Source: DASYTH01 sp036002505
GTDB taxonomy: Bacteria; Actinomycetota; Actinomycetes; Mycobacteriales; Pseudonocardiaceae
Assembly: GCF_036002505.1 (NCBI RefSeq)
Contig: NZ_DASYTH010000271.1
Span: 1-8,433, forward strand
Reading direction: 5' to 3'
DNA length: 8,433 bases
Shown here: positions 1 to 6,345 of the stretch, piece by piece
Position numbering within the stretch: position 1 is the stretch's first letter
How the letters are laid out: each line of letters starts with the position of its first letter
Position numbers and translations under genes: made by a program
The notes under the pieces: generated by a model
The model's database searches: none
What the model was told of the DNA's origin: nothing
What the model saw: only the letters and a program-made list of their open reading frames with translations

Positions 1-165
1 ATCGCCGACGTGTAGGCCACCGGCACCGCACCACACCTTGGTGGACAGGGCCGTTTCAAGATCGTTTAAGCAGCGGCTCAGCACGTGCTACCCAAGGCCG
101 ATGGTGTGCCGGTGGTGCGGGACCTCGGCGATACCTCGGTGTCCATTGTGGAGTGGGTGAGATGA
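1..165 (+). pseudogene. Possible 3' remnant of an unidentified gene
   Basis: In the first forward frame the stretch has stops at 13-15 and 67-69, then stays open to a TGA at 163-165. The last piece reads VLPKADGVPVVRDLGDTS followed by VSIVEWVR, with good codon composition for this genome. That stop lies inside the first arm of the hairpin at 161-209, as the minus-strand gene stop lies inside the hairpin at 2636-2692. I do not recognise the family. The in-frame stops suggest a decayed gene end rather than a live gene; a short gene starting at GTG 85 cannot be excluded. No ribosome-binding site supports such a start. Confidence 0.25.
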
Positions 166-209
166 AGGGGGCCTTCCTCGCGCTCAGCGTGAGGAAGGCC
201 CCCTTCATC
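161..209. terminator. Perfect 19-bp stem hairpin, probable bidirectional terminator
   Basis: The arms at 161-179 and 191-209 are exact reverse complements. The 11-base loop can extend the stem further (a G-U pair, then CGC with GCG around TCA). No T-run follows, which is usual for actinobacterial terminators. Each arm contains GAAGG, three bases, CCTTC, so each arm is itself a small palindrome. A TGA lies in each arm, on both strands. Confidence 0.75.
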
Positions 210-395
210 GCACGACTGCCGAGCCACTGGAATACCTGGCGTCACCACGGTCCCATCAGCAACAACAACCACTCAGGTGATCTTGAAACAGCCGTGCCAT
301 CAGCGCGATGCGGGCGGCGTTGACGCCGGCGCGCGGCAGGGTGTCGAGCATCCGCCGATACCTGGCCCACCACCCGATCCCAGGTCCGATCCGGG
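210..395 (-). pseudogene. Possible minus-strand 3' gene fragment
   Basis: On the minus strand, from about 395 down to a TGA at 256-258, one frame reads RIGPGIGWWARYRRMLDT followed by LPRAGVNAARIALMARLFQD. Almost every third codon position is G or C, which is the coding signature of this genome. The overlapping plus-strand frame (277-395) has weaker third-position bias and a Pro/Gly/Asp-rich product that looks non-native. I infer that a foreign 3' gene end abuts the plus-strand gene that follows, perhaps through recombination. The family is not recognised. The stretch 210-258 shows nothing I can name. Confidence 0.25.
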
Positions 396-943
396 TGCGG
401 GCAAGCACGGCTCCGACCCCTGGTGGAACACCTTCGACGACCGGATCATGAAGAACCTGGCCGAGGACGCCGCGGTGTTTGCCGACACCATCGGCTGGAC
501 CCATGCGGCCCACAATTTGCAGCACTATCTGGATAATTCCGGTGATCCGCTGACGGTTGACCCCGATGAGATCGGCCGTGACGTCGCAGAATTCCAGCGC
601 AAGGTCGACACGCGTGTGGCCGACGAGATGCGCCGTCTGACCGCCGAGGCTGCGACGAGCGGAACCTACGGCACTCCAGTACCATTCAGAGATCGACTAC
701 CAGACCCACGTCCACGACTACTACAACTGGGATCACGGCAAACAGACCGAGATCGGCCCGTTCACCATCAAAGATGACACCATGGCCGAAATGCACCGCG
801 CCGGCGTCGCCCAGGAATACACCATCACCGGAACGTCAGACACCCGACACTTCGACGGCGCCGTGCCTCCACCGGGCCAGCAACCCGACCTCCCCCAACC
901 ACCGAACAATCGTGATGGCACCCGCACCGACCCCACCCGCTGA
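277..943 (+). pseudogene. Truncated, frame-shifted hypothetical protein gene
   Basis: Convincing coding signal starts near 400 and reads SDPWWNTFDDRIMKNLAEDA, then an alpha-helical stretch, to about 672. The reading then moves forward one base: from about 674 the other frame gives LQYHSEIDYQTHVHDYYNWD, GKQTEIGPFTIKDDTMAEMH and a Pro-rich tail ending at TGA 941-943. In the uncorrected frame translation from GTG 277 stops at 777. My recollection of similar actinobacterial hypothetical proteins is that the IDYQTHV..YNWD..IGPFTI segment follows a longer middle part, so an internal deletion as well as a shift is likely; this is inference. The 5' end also looks replaced, because residues before about 400 are low-quality coding. 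The next gene begins 26 bases after the stop. Function unknown. Confidence 0.5.
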
Positions 944-969
944 TCCGACGAGGTCGGTCCGACAACACC

Positions 970-1365
970 GTGGCCGCCCCATCGGACACCGCGACCAACG
1001 ACAACAGCCTGGCGACGGAAGCGCTGTCCTTCGGCGGCATCGTTCTGCCGCCGTCCGCCAAGGTCCTCGCCGTCGACACCGACAGGGGCATTGACCAGAT
1101 CTACCGGCTCGCTGTGGAGGTCGATCCCGGTTCGATCGATATGCTCCTGTCAGGCTCGACGTTCACCACGCCGCTGGAGCAGGGTCGAATGGTTTTCATG
1201 CCTGCCCTGCAGGGATTCGACCCTGACAATGGCAGTGATATCGCATCCGCCCAGGACCGCCTCCCTCCACAAGGGCAGCGCAAGAACTACGTCGCCCGCG
1301 AAATTCTCGTGGACCGAACCAACCCGGCAAAACCCGTCGTTCACCTGTGGCTGTTCACTACGTGA
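970..1365 (+). CDS. Hypothetical protein, possibly a truncated lipoprotein
   Basis: An open frame of 131 residues with strong G/C third-position bias. The first start codon in frame is GTG 970. The product contains ATEALSFGGIVLPPSAKVLA, an alternating hydrophobic middle, and ends EILVDRTNPAKPVVHLWLFT plus T. It has no catalytic motif I recognise. There is no signal peptide or lipobox in the available N-terminus, although small proteins of this kind in actinomycetes often sit behind one, so the N-terminus may have been lost. No clear ribosome-binding site precedes GTG 970. It follows the broken gene 277-943 in the same direction and the two may once have formed an operon. It is about as likely to be a remnant as a working gene. 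Confidence 0.5.
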   Translation: MAAPSDTATNDNSLATEALSFGGIVLPPSAKVLAVDTDRGIDQIYRLAVEVDPGSIDMLLSGSTFTTPLEQGRMVFMPALQGFDPDNGSDIASAQDRLPPQGQRKNYVAREILVDRTNPAKPVVHLWLFTT

Positions 1366-1442
1366 TCAGGGGGGTTAGCCCTACCTCGCTGTCGGGTGCT
1401 GGCTCCATGGTTTTATGCCGCTGCGGCCAGCAGGGTTGACCT

Positions 1443-2621
1443 ATGACACTCAAGAGACAGGGAGCGTTGGTCGCGGTCGCAGCCGCCGCGCTCACAACCA
1501 CCATTGTCGCGTCGTCGCCGGCCTCCGCGGAGCAATTCCCGGGTACCGGTGCCGTGCAGGCCGAGCTGGATCTGCTGACCAGTGTCGACCGGGTTCCCGG
1601 TGCGCTGGCCCAGGTGCGCGATCGCCATGGCCGGCCGGTGACGCTCACTTCTGGCACCGCCGAGCTGGGTACCGGCCGCCCGATGGTCTCCGGCACCGGC
1701 CGGTTCCGGATCGCCAGCGTGACCAAGCCGTTCACCGCGGTCGCCGTGCTTCGCCTGGTCGCCGGCCACCGGGTCGCGCTGGACGAGCCGATCGAGACCT
1801 ACCTGCCCGGGGTCGTGCGCGGCACCGGCGAGGGCGCGGGGATCGACGGCCACGACATCACGGTGCGCCAGCTGCTGCAGCACACCAGCGGCCTGCCGAA
1901 CTACACCAACTACCTGGACCGGTCCGACCCGCTACGGCGCGTTGAGCCGATCGAGCTGGTCCGGCTCGCCCTGTCGCACCGGCCGGACTTCGCTCCCGGC
2001 CAGGGCTGGCGGTACACCAACACCGGGTTCATCGTCGCCGGGATGCTGGTGGAACGGTTGACCGGCAAGGACATCGGCACCGCGGTGACCGACCTGGTGA
2101 TCCGGCCGGCCGGGCTGCGCGACACCTACTGGCCGCCGGCGGGGGAGACCGGGATCCGCGGCCCGCACGCCCACAACTACATGCTGAATCCGGCCGACCC
2201 GCAGGGCCCGCTGGTCGACTTCACCGAGTTCGAGCCGTCCCTCGCGGGCGCGGCCGGCGCCATGGTGTCCACGCCGCCGGACCTCAACCGGTTCTGGCGG
2301 GAACTGCTCGGCGGCCACCTGCTGCCGGACCGGATGCTGGCCGAGATGCAGAACACCGTGCCAGCACCGGACTTCGGGCCGGGCGTGGCCTACGGTCTCG
2401 GTCTGTTCCAGTTCCCACTGACCTGTGGCGGTTACGCCTGGGGTCACGCCGGCGGCATCCCCGGTGGCGTCTCGAACGTCTCCGCCCGGGACAACTCGGG
2501 CCGCGAGGTCACCGTGTACATGACCGCAAGTACCGGAGCCCAGGCCACGAACCGCTTGGTGCACATCTTCGACCTCGCCCTGTGCGCCACCGGACGGGGT
2601 GAGCTGGACCTGGCCGCATAG
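1443..2621 (+). CDS. Secreted serine hydrolase, class C beta-lactamase / D-Ala-D-Ala carboxypeptidase family
   Basis: A 392-residue protein of the beta-lactamase (PF00144-type) family of penicillin-binding-like hydrolases. Residues 1-29 form a Sec signal peptide: a Lys-Arg n-region, an Ala/Val-rich core and an ASPASA-like cleavage site before EQF. The nucleophile motif SVTK is at 92-95 (S92, K95), the second motif YTN at 191-193, and the third, H-A-G, at 335-337 in GHAGGIPGG. Two late cysteines (in LTCGG and LALCATG) could pair outside the cell. AGGG at 1432-1435 sits 7 bases before ATG 1443. It probably acts on D-Ala-D-Ala peptides or related amides and esters outside the membrane; the substrate cannot be told from sequence, and resistance should not be assumed. 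It is monocistronic as seen, and ends in the shared hairpin with the convergent neighbour. Confidence 0.93.
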   Translation: MTLKRQGALVAVAAAALTTTIVASSPASAEQFPGTGAVQAELDLLTSVDRVPGALAQVRDRHGRPVTLTSGTAELGTGRPMVSGTGRFRIASVTKPFTAVAVLRLVAGHRVALDEPIETYLPGVVRGTGEGAGIDGHDITVRQLLQHTSGLPNYTNYLDRSDPLRRVEPIELVRLALSHRPDFAPGQGWRYTNTGFIVAGMLVERLTGKDIGTAVTDLVIRPAGLRDTYWPPAGETGIRGPHAHNYMLNPADPQGPLVDFTEFEPSLAGAAGAMVSTPPDLNRFWRELLGGHLLPDRMLAEMQNTVPAPDFGPGVAYGLGLFQFPLTCGGYAWGHAGGIPGGVSNVSARDNSGREVTVYMTASTGAQATNRLVHIFDLALCATGRGELDLAA

Positions 2622-2635
2622 AGGCGGGCGCACAA

Positions 2636-2692
2636 ATGCCCTGAAGGCTCCCTTCGAGACGTTCAACGTCCCGAAGGGAGCCTTCAGGGCAT
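2636..2692. terminator. Perfect 21-bp stem hairpin between convergent genes
   Basis: The arms at 2636-2656 and 2672-2692 are exact reverse complements. The 15-base loop itself holds GACGT-TCA-ACGTC. It begins 14 bases after the hydrolase stop and contains the TGA (2684-2686 on the opposite strand) of the minus-strand gene, so it can terminate both. Each arm contains GAAGG-CTC-CCTTC, the same GAAGG-N3-CCTTC layout as the hairpin at 161-209. There is no T-tail. Confidence 0.88.
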
Positions 2693-3298
2693 CACGGTGC
2701 AGCCGAAGAGCTCGCGGACGAGGTGGGCGGCGCGGATCCAGGAGATGAGGGGGTCGTCGTAGGCGGCCATGATCTCGTCGACCGGTTGCGGGAGGAGGGG
2801 GCCGGGGCGGTAGAGCGCGCCGCGGACTCCGCTGAGGGTGGAACGCGCGACGCGGAAGGTGACGTGGCCTTTGCGGAGGGCGGGGCAGGCGGCCACGGCG
2901 ATGTGGGCGCACCGGAGGCATACCGGGGGTTCCGGGGTGGCCATGTTCTCGGGCCAGCCGGGCCAGTCGGCGTGGTAACCCTCGTAGTCGGGGAGGAGCC
3001 AGAGCGTGCCGCGGTCGTCGTGGTCGGCGGGGCCGGCGCAGACCTGGCAGAGCAGGTTCCGCATGGCGCGGCGCTGGCGTCCGGAGTGGACGTTGCCGAA
3101 CTCCGGCTCGCCCTCGCCCGGGCGCGAGGGAACCCGTTCCCACAGCACGCCGTGCCGGTCGCGGTCACTGAGGATCTCGCCGGCGAAGGCGATTCCGGGC
3201 CCGCCGGGGCGGTGGATCACCGGGACCCGGAGCTTGTCCTCGGAGCTCCACCGGGTGGTGTACGGGACGACGCGGGGTCGGTTACTTCCAGTGGGCAT
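2684..3298 (-). CDS. Hypothetical protein with paired CxxC motifs
   Basis: 204 residues from ATG 3298 (MPTGSNRPRV...), preceded by AAGGA 11 bases upstream on its strand. The frame is open further upstream, but that would run through the divergent promoter region and into the regulator on the other strand, so I reject the longer start. Cysteines at 84/87 (CQVC) and 127/130 (CLRC), with an extra C138, suggest a structural zinc ribbon. The middle is Trp-, Asp- and Gly-rich (DYEGYHADWPGWPEN). I recall this type as a common actinobacterial hypothetical protein lying near XRE/DUF5753 genes, with no assigned function. It is divergent from the regulator at 3411 with a 112-base shared gap, so regulation by that XRE protein is plausible. 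Its stop lies inside the terminator stem. Confidence 0.8.
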   Translation of the reverse strand: MPTGSNRPRVVPYTTRWSSEDKLRVPVIHRPGGPGIAFAGEILSDRDRHGVLWERVPSRPGEGEPEFGNVHSGRQRRAMRNLLCQVCAGPADHDDRGTLWLLPDYEGYHADWPGWPENMATPEPPVCLRCAHIAVAACPALRKGHVTFRVARSTLSGVRGALYRPGPLLPQPVDEIMAAYDDPLISWIRAAHLVRELFGCTVMP

Positions 3299-3410
3299 GG
3301 GCGCTATGGTTCCTTGATTCGTTGATGACAGATGGCCGACATCGGCACACGCTAGTCGGTATATATACGGGAAGCCATACACCGATCGGGTGAGATATGG
3401 AGGTTCAACG
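3299..3410. promoter_or_regulatory. Divergent promoter/operator region
   Basis: The gap between the divergent 204-aa gene and the XRE regulator is locally AT-richer than its surroundings. It holds three small palindromes: GCCGA-CA-TCGGC (3335-3346), the exact GTATATATAC (3359-3368) and the exact CCGATCGG (3382-3389). The TATATA core could be a -10 element for either direction, but I see no convincing -35 at the right spacing. The symmetric sites are candidate operators for the XRE protein encoded next door. Roles are inferred. Confidence 0.4.
3399..3403 (+). promoter_or_regulatory. Ribosome-binding site that fixes a TTG start
   Basis: GGAGG lies 7 bases before TTG 3411. An upstream in-frame GTG at 3390 would place this strong Shine-Dalgarno inside the coding region and has no comparable site of its own, so TTG 3411 is preferred. 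Confidence 0.7.
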
Positions 3411-4277
3411 TTGGTCGACCGCCGCGCCGATCCGTCCGCTCTGCGGTTCCTCATCGGCCATGACCTGAAGACGACGCGGGAACGCGCCGGTATCAGGCAG
3501 ACCCAGGCCGCGAAGGTGCTCGGCTGCAAGCAACCCAAGATCAACTACCTGGAATCGGGAAAGAACCGGCAGAAGCCCGAGGAGGTCACCAAGCTGCTGC
3601 GGCTCTACGGCGCCGACGTCGAGCACGTCGACCGGATGGCGTCTCTCGCCGGGCAGGCTGACCGGAGCACCTGGTGGGCGCCGTTCAAGGAGGTGCTGCC
3701 GGACTGGTTCAAGATCTTCGTGGGGCTCGAAGGGCTTGCCCGTGCGGCGTTCAGCTACGAGTCCCTGCTGCTTCCCGGCCAACTCCAAACGCCGGAGTAT
3801 GCCGCCGCCACGCTACAGGGCAACCTCCAGGTCCCGCCGATGGATGCGCAGCAGGTTGTCCGCGCCCGGATGGCGCGGCAGCGACTGGAAGGCGAAGGCG
3901 TGCCTCTCCGATTCCGCTCGGTGATAGAGCAGTACGTCCTCGACCGAACAATCGGTGGCCCGGGAGTGATGCGGGCGCAACTGGAGCACCTGCTCACCTT
4001 GATGGAGTGCGACAACGTCGAGCTACATGTGATGCCGATCGACGTCTCGGTGCACGATGGGCTTGACGGTGACTACCTGCTGCTGGATTTCGATGAAGCG
4101 CAAAGCATCTGCTACATCGAGTACCCCGGCGGTGCCGTCTACGTGCAGGATCAAGACCAGGTTGAGCTGTATACTCTGGCTGCGGATCGGCTCTGCGCAG
4201 CGGCGCTTTCCGAGGCCGATTCCGCGTCGTACATCGAGCGCCGGATCGATGCGCTGGATAGACGTTCGGAGGCCTGA
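3411..4277 (+). CDS. XRE-family HTH regulator with DUF5753 domain
   Basis: 288 residues from TTG 3411. Residues 13-65 form an XRE helix-turn-helix (LIGHDLKTTRERAGIRQTQA, then AAKVLGCKQPKINYLESGKN). From about 90 to the end lies a DUF5753 domain, recognised by the segment around ESLLLPGQLQTPEYAAA, followed by RMARQ, then VIEQYVLDR and a beta-rich end with DGDYLLLDF. The length matches the family. In Streptomyces such proteins (WhiJ/AbaA-type clusters, Scr1/Scr2) are encoded beside DUF397 proteins and act as paired regulator and small partner; that fits here, since a DUF397 gene starts one base after this stop. It probably binds the palindromes upstream and may set expression of the divergent gene and of the rtcB-archease-caspase genes downstream. 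Its ligand is unknown. Confidence 0.92.
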   Translation: MVDRRADPSALRFLIGHDLKTTRERAGIRQTQAAKVLGCKQPKINYLESGKNRQKPEEVTKLLRLYGADVEHVDRMASLAGQADRSTWWAPFKEVLPDWFKIFVGLEGLARAAFSYESLLLPGQLQTPEYAAATLQGNLQVPPMDAQQVVRARMARQRLEGEGVPLRFRSVIEQYVLDRTIGGPGVMRAQLEHLLTLMECDNVELHVMPIDVSVHDGLDGDYLLLDFDEAQSICYIEYPGGAVYVQDQDQVELYTLAADRLCAAALSEADSASYIERRIDALDRRSEA

Positions 4278-4278
4278 C

Positions 4279-4464
4279 ATGACCACGCTCGCTCGCCCGC
4301 AGTGGCGGATCTCCAGCTACAGCAGCGCCGGCGAGAACTGCGTCGAGGTTGCGCCCGTCCCAGACCGGGTGCTGGTCAGGGACACCAAGCAACGCGAGGG
4401 CAGCGTGATCGAGTTCAACCGTCCTGTGTGGACCAGGTTCGTCAGCGAGGTTGGCCACGGGTAA
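4279..4464 (+). CDS. DUF397 domain-containing protein
   Basis: 61 residues from ATG 4279 to TAA 4462-4464. It has the DUF397 layout: an early WRISSYSSAGENCVEVA motif, a central RDTK, and a closing F-N-R-P-V-W-x-R-F-V segment. GGAGG at 4268-4272 lies 6 bases before the ATG, inside the end of the upstream gene, and one base separates the upstream stop from this start, so the two are translationally linked. Known pairs of this type combine an XRE/DUF5753 DNA-binding protein with a DUF397 partner that modulates it. The gene is complete and of normal length. It is followed after 44 bases by rtcB on the same strand with no obvious new promoter. Confidence 0.92.
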   Translation: MTTLARPQWRISSYSSAGENCVEVAPVPDRVLVRDTKQREGSVIEFNRPVWTRFVSEVGHG

Positions 4465-4466
4465 GA

Positions 4467-4480
4467 CTCGCCGGGGCGAG
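4467..4480 (+). repeat. Small inverted repeat after the DUF397 gene
   Basis: CTCGCC-GG-GGCGAG starts two bases after the TAA of the DUF397 gene, inside the 44-base gap before rtcB. It is short and has no T-run, so it would be at most a weak attenuator; readthrough into rtcB is expected. It may also be chance in such GC-rich DNA. Confidence 0.3.
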
Positions 4481-4508
4481 CCACCGCCGCCTCCGGGATG
4501 ATGGTGCC

Positions 4509-5916
4509 GTGGAGCTCGTCGAGGAGGCGTCGTACAGGTTTCGGATCTTGCGCCAGGGCGGCATGCGGGTGCCCGGCGTGATCTTCGCGTCGCGGGCGCT
4601 GCTGCCCGAGGCGGGCGGCGACGAGGCGGTGCGCCAGGTGGCCAACGTGGCGACCCTGCCCGGCATCGTCGAGGCCTCCTACGCCATGCCGGACATGCAC
4701 TGGGGCTACGGGTTTCCGATCGGCGGGGTGGCCGCGACCGACGTGCGGGCCGGGGGAGTGGTCTCGCCGGGCGGCGTCGGCTTCGACATCTCCTGCGGGG
4801 TGCGCCTGCTCGCCGCCGACCTCGACCGTGCGGAGTTCACCCGGGTCCGCGACGAGATCATGGACCGCCTCGCCGCCGCGACCCCGCGCGGCGCCGGCCC
4901 CGGAGCGGTGTGGTGGCTCTCCGGCCGCCCCGAGCTGGAACGCGTGCTGCTGGGCGGATCCCGGTACGCCGTCGAGCAGGGCCGCGGCACGCAACGGGAC
5001 CTGGACCGCTGCGAGGACTCCGGCGCCGACCCCGGCCAGGTCAGCGAGCGCGCCGTGGCCCGCGGGTTCGGTCAGCTGGGCAGCCTCGGCTCCGGGAACC
5101 ACTTCCTGGAGGTGCAGGCCGTCGACGAGATCTACGACGCAGTGGTGGCGGAGAACGTTCGGCCTGCGCCTCGGCCAGGTCTGCGTGATGATCCACTGCG
5201 GCTCTCGCGGCCTCGGCCACCAGATCTGCACCGACCACGTGCGCACCATGGAGAAAGCCATGCCGCGGCACGGAATCCAGGTCCCCGACCGCCAACTCGC
5301 CTGCGCCCCGGTAACCTCGGCGGAAGGCCAGGCCCACCTCGGCGCCATGGCCGCCGCGGCCAACTACGCCCGGGCCAACCGCCACGTGCTGGGCCTGGCC
5401 GCCGCCCGGGTGTTCCGCGCGGTCGCCGGGTGTGATTCACGTTTGGTGTACGACATCTCGCACAACCTGGCCAAGGTTGAACAGCACAGTGTCGCCGGTG
5501 TGGAACTCGAGCTGTGCGTGCACCGCAAGGGCGCGACCCGGGCGCTCCCGCCCGGCCACCCCGACCTGCCGGCGGACCTGCGCGCCGTCGGCCAGCCGGT
5601 GCTCATCCCCGGCTCCATGGGCACCGCCTCTTACGTGCTGACCGGCGTCCCCGGTGGTAGTGCGTTCCACTCCACCTGCCACGGCGCCGGCCGGGTCCAG
5701 AGCCGGCACCCGGTCGCCCGCTCCGTCAACGCCGCCGAGCTCCAGAAAACCCTGGAACGCCAAGGAATCGCGGTCCGCGGCGCTTCGGCGCGCGGCCTCG
5801 CCGAGGAAGCCCCGGAAGCCTACAAGGACGTGGCCGACGTGGTCGCGGTCGCCGAACGCGCCGGCCTCTGCCGCACGGTCGCCCGCCTCGTCCCGCTCGG
5901 CGTGGTCAAGGGATGA
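4509..5916 (+). pseudogene. rtcB: RNA-splicing ligase RtcB, single-base frameshift
   Basis: RtcB is a Mn2+- and GTP-dependent ligase that joins RNA 2',3'-cyclic-phosphate or 3'-phosphate ends to 5'-OH ends. The likely start is GTG 4509 (MELVEEASYRFRI). The first 216 residues lie in one frame and contain the DMHWGYGFPIGG motif, GFDISCGVR with metal-ligand D93 and C96, and GSGNH (N197, H198). After 5156 homology jumps to the next frame at 5158 (FGLRLGQVCVMIH), which is explained by one extra base, G5157. The rest has H229 (IHCGSRG), H318 (SHNLAKVE), the HGAGR motif with the guanylate-accepting H391, and the conserved C-terminal PLGVVKG. The corrected length is 468 aa, normal for bacterial RtcB. 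Uncorrected, translation ends at 5435 after 308 residues and lacks the GMP-linked His, so it would be inactive. The stop overlaps the archease start (ATGA). Confidence 0.9.
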
Positions 5917-6334
5917 CCGTGCCGTCTCGTGGCCACCGGGCCGTCCCGCACACCGCCGACATCCGCATCGAAGCCTGGGCCCCCACCCGTGAGGCCTGTC
6001 TCGGCGAAGCCGTCGCCGCGCTTGTCGAGTCGTTCGCCGACCCGGCGACGCCCGTTCGCCGGGGGAACACACCGCCGTCGTGCCGGCTACGGCCGAGGAC
6101 GACCTCCTCGCCGGTGTCCTCGACGAAGTGATCTTCATCCTCGACACCTGGGGCGCCGTTCCTCTCGATCTCCACGTCGAGCAGACGCCCGGTGGTTACC
6201 GGCTCCGGATGCCGATCACATCTCTGGACGCGTTTGACATCGCCGGTGCCATTCCCAAGACCGTGACGCTCTCCGACCTGCACCTCACCCGCGGCGCCGG
6301 ACAGTGGACCTGCGCCGCCACCATCGACGTCTAG
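5913..6334 (+). pseudogene. Archease (RtcB activator), single-base frameshift
   Basis: Archease is the metal-binding cofactor that promotes RtcB guanylylation and multiple turnover. It starts at ATG 5913, overlapping the rtcB stop as ATGA. Residues 1-50 (including HTADIRIEAWAPT and an alanine-rich helix) are in one frame. From 6065 homology continues in another frame: EHTAVVPATAEDDLLAGVLD, EVIFILDTWGAVPL, the GGYRLRMPI strand, AIPKTVTLSDLHL, and C-terminal ATIDV. The break lies at the run of five Gs, 6061-6065; one added G gives RRGEH and a 140-aa protein of normal archease length. Uncorrected, it stops at 6131 after 72 residues and loses the DD..L..LDEV helix and the C-terminal Asp. A homopolymer miscount is a good explanation, but a true lesion or slippage site is possible. 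Confidence 0.87.
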
Positions 6335-6345
6335 TATCTCCGGCT

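Noticed and set aside
1366..1442. Terminator or promoter between the 131-aa gene and the hydrolase
   Set aside because: There is only an AGGG/CCCT pairing with a 7-base loop and no recognisable -35/-10 pair, too weak to call.
1932..3143. 403-residue minus-strand open frame
   Set aside because: It crosses the terminator hairpin and overlaps both the hydrolase and the 204-aa gene in wrong frames; the product is Arg/Pro-rich noise.
2723..3325. 200-residue plus-strand frame opposite the CxxC protein
   Set aside because: Gly/Val-rich shadow of the minus-strand gene, with no motifs or ribosome-binding site.
3390..3410. GTG 3390 as start of the XRE regulator
   Set aside because: The strong GGAGG at 3399-3403 lies downstream of it and fits TTG 3411.
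3299..3544. N-terminal extension of the minus-strand gene to 3544
   Set aside because: It would run through the divergent promoter region and into the XRE coding sequence; ATG 3298 has an AAGGA site at usable spacing.
4302..4508. Extension of the rtcB frame upstream to 4302
   Set aside because: This stretch is the DUF397 gene in another frame; RtcB similarity begins at GTG 4509.
5151..5163. Programmed ribosomal frameshift in rtcB
   Set aside because: There is no slippery heptamer or evident stimulatory stem, and other RtcB genes are read in one frame.
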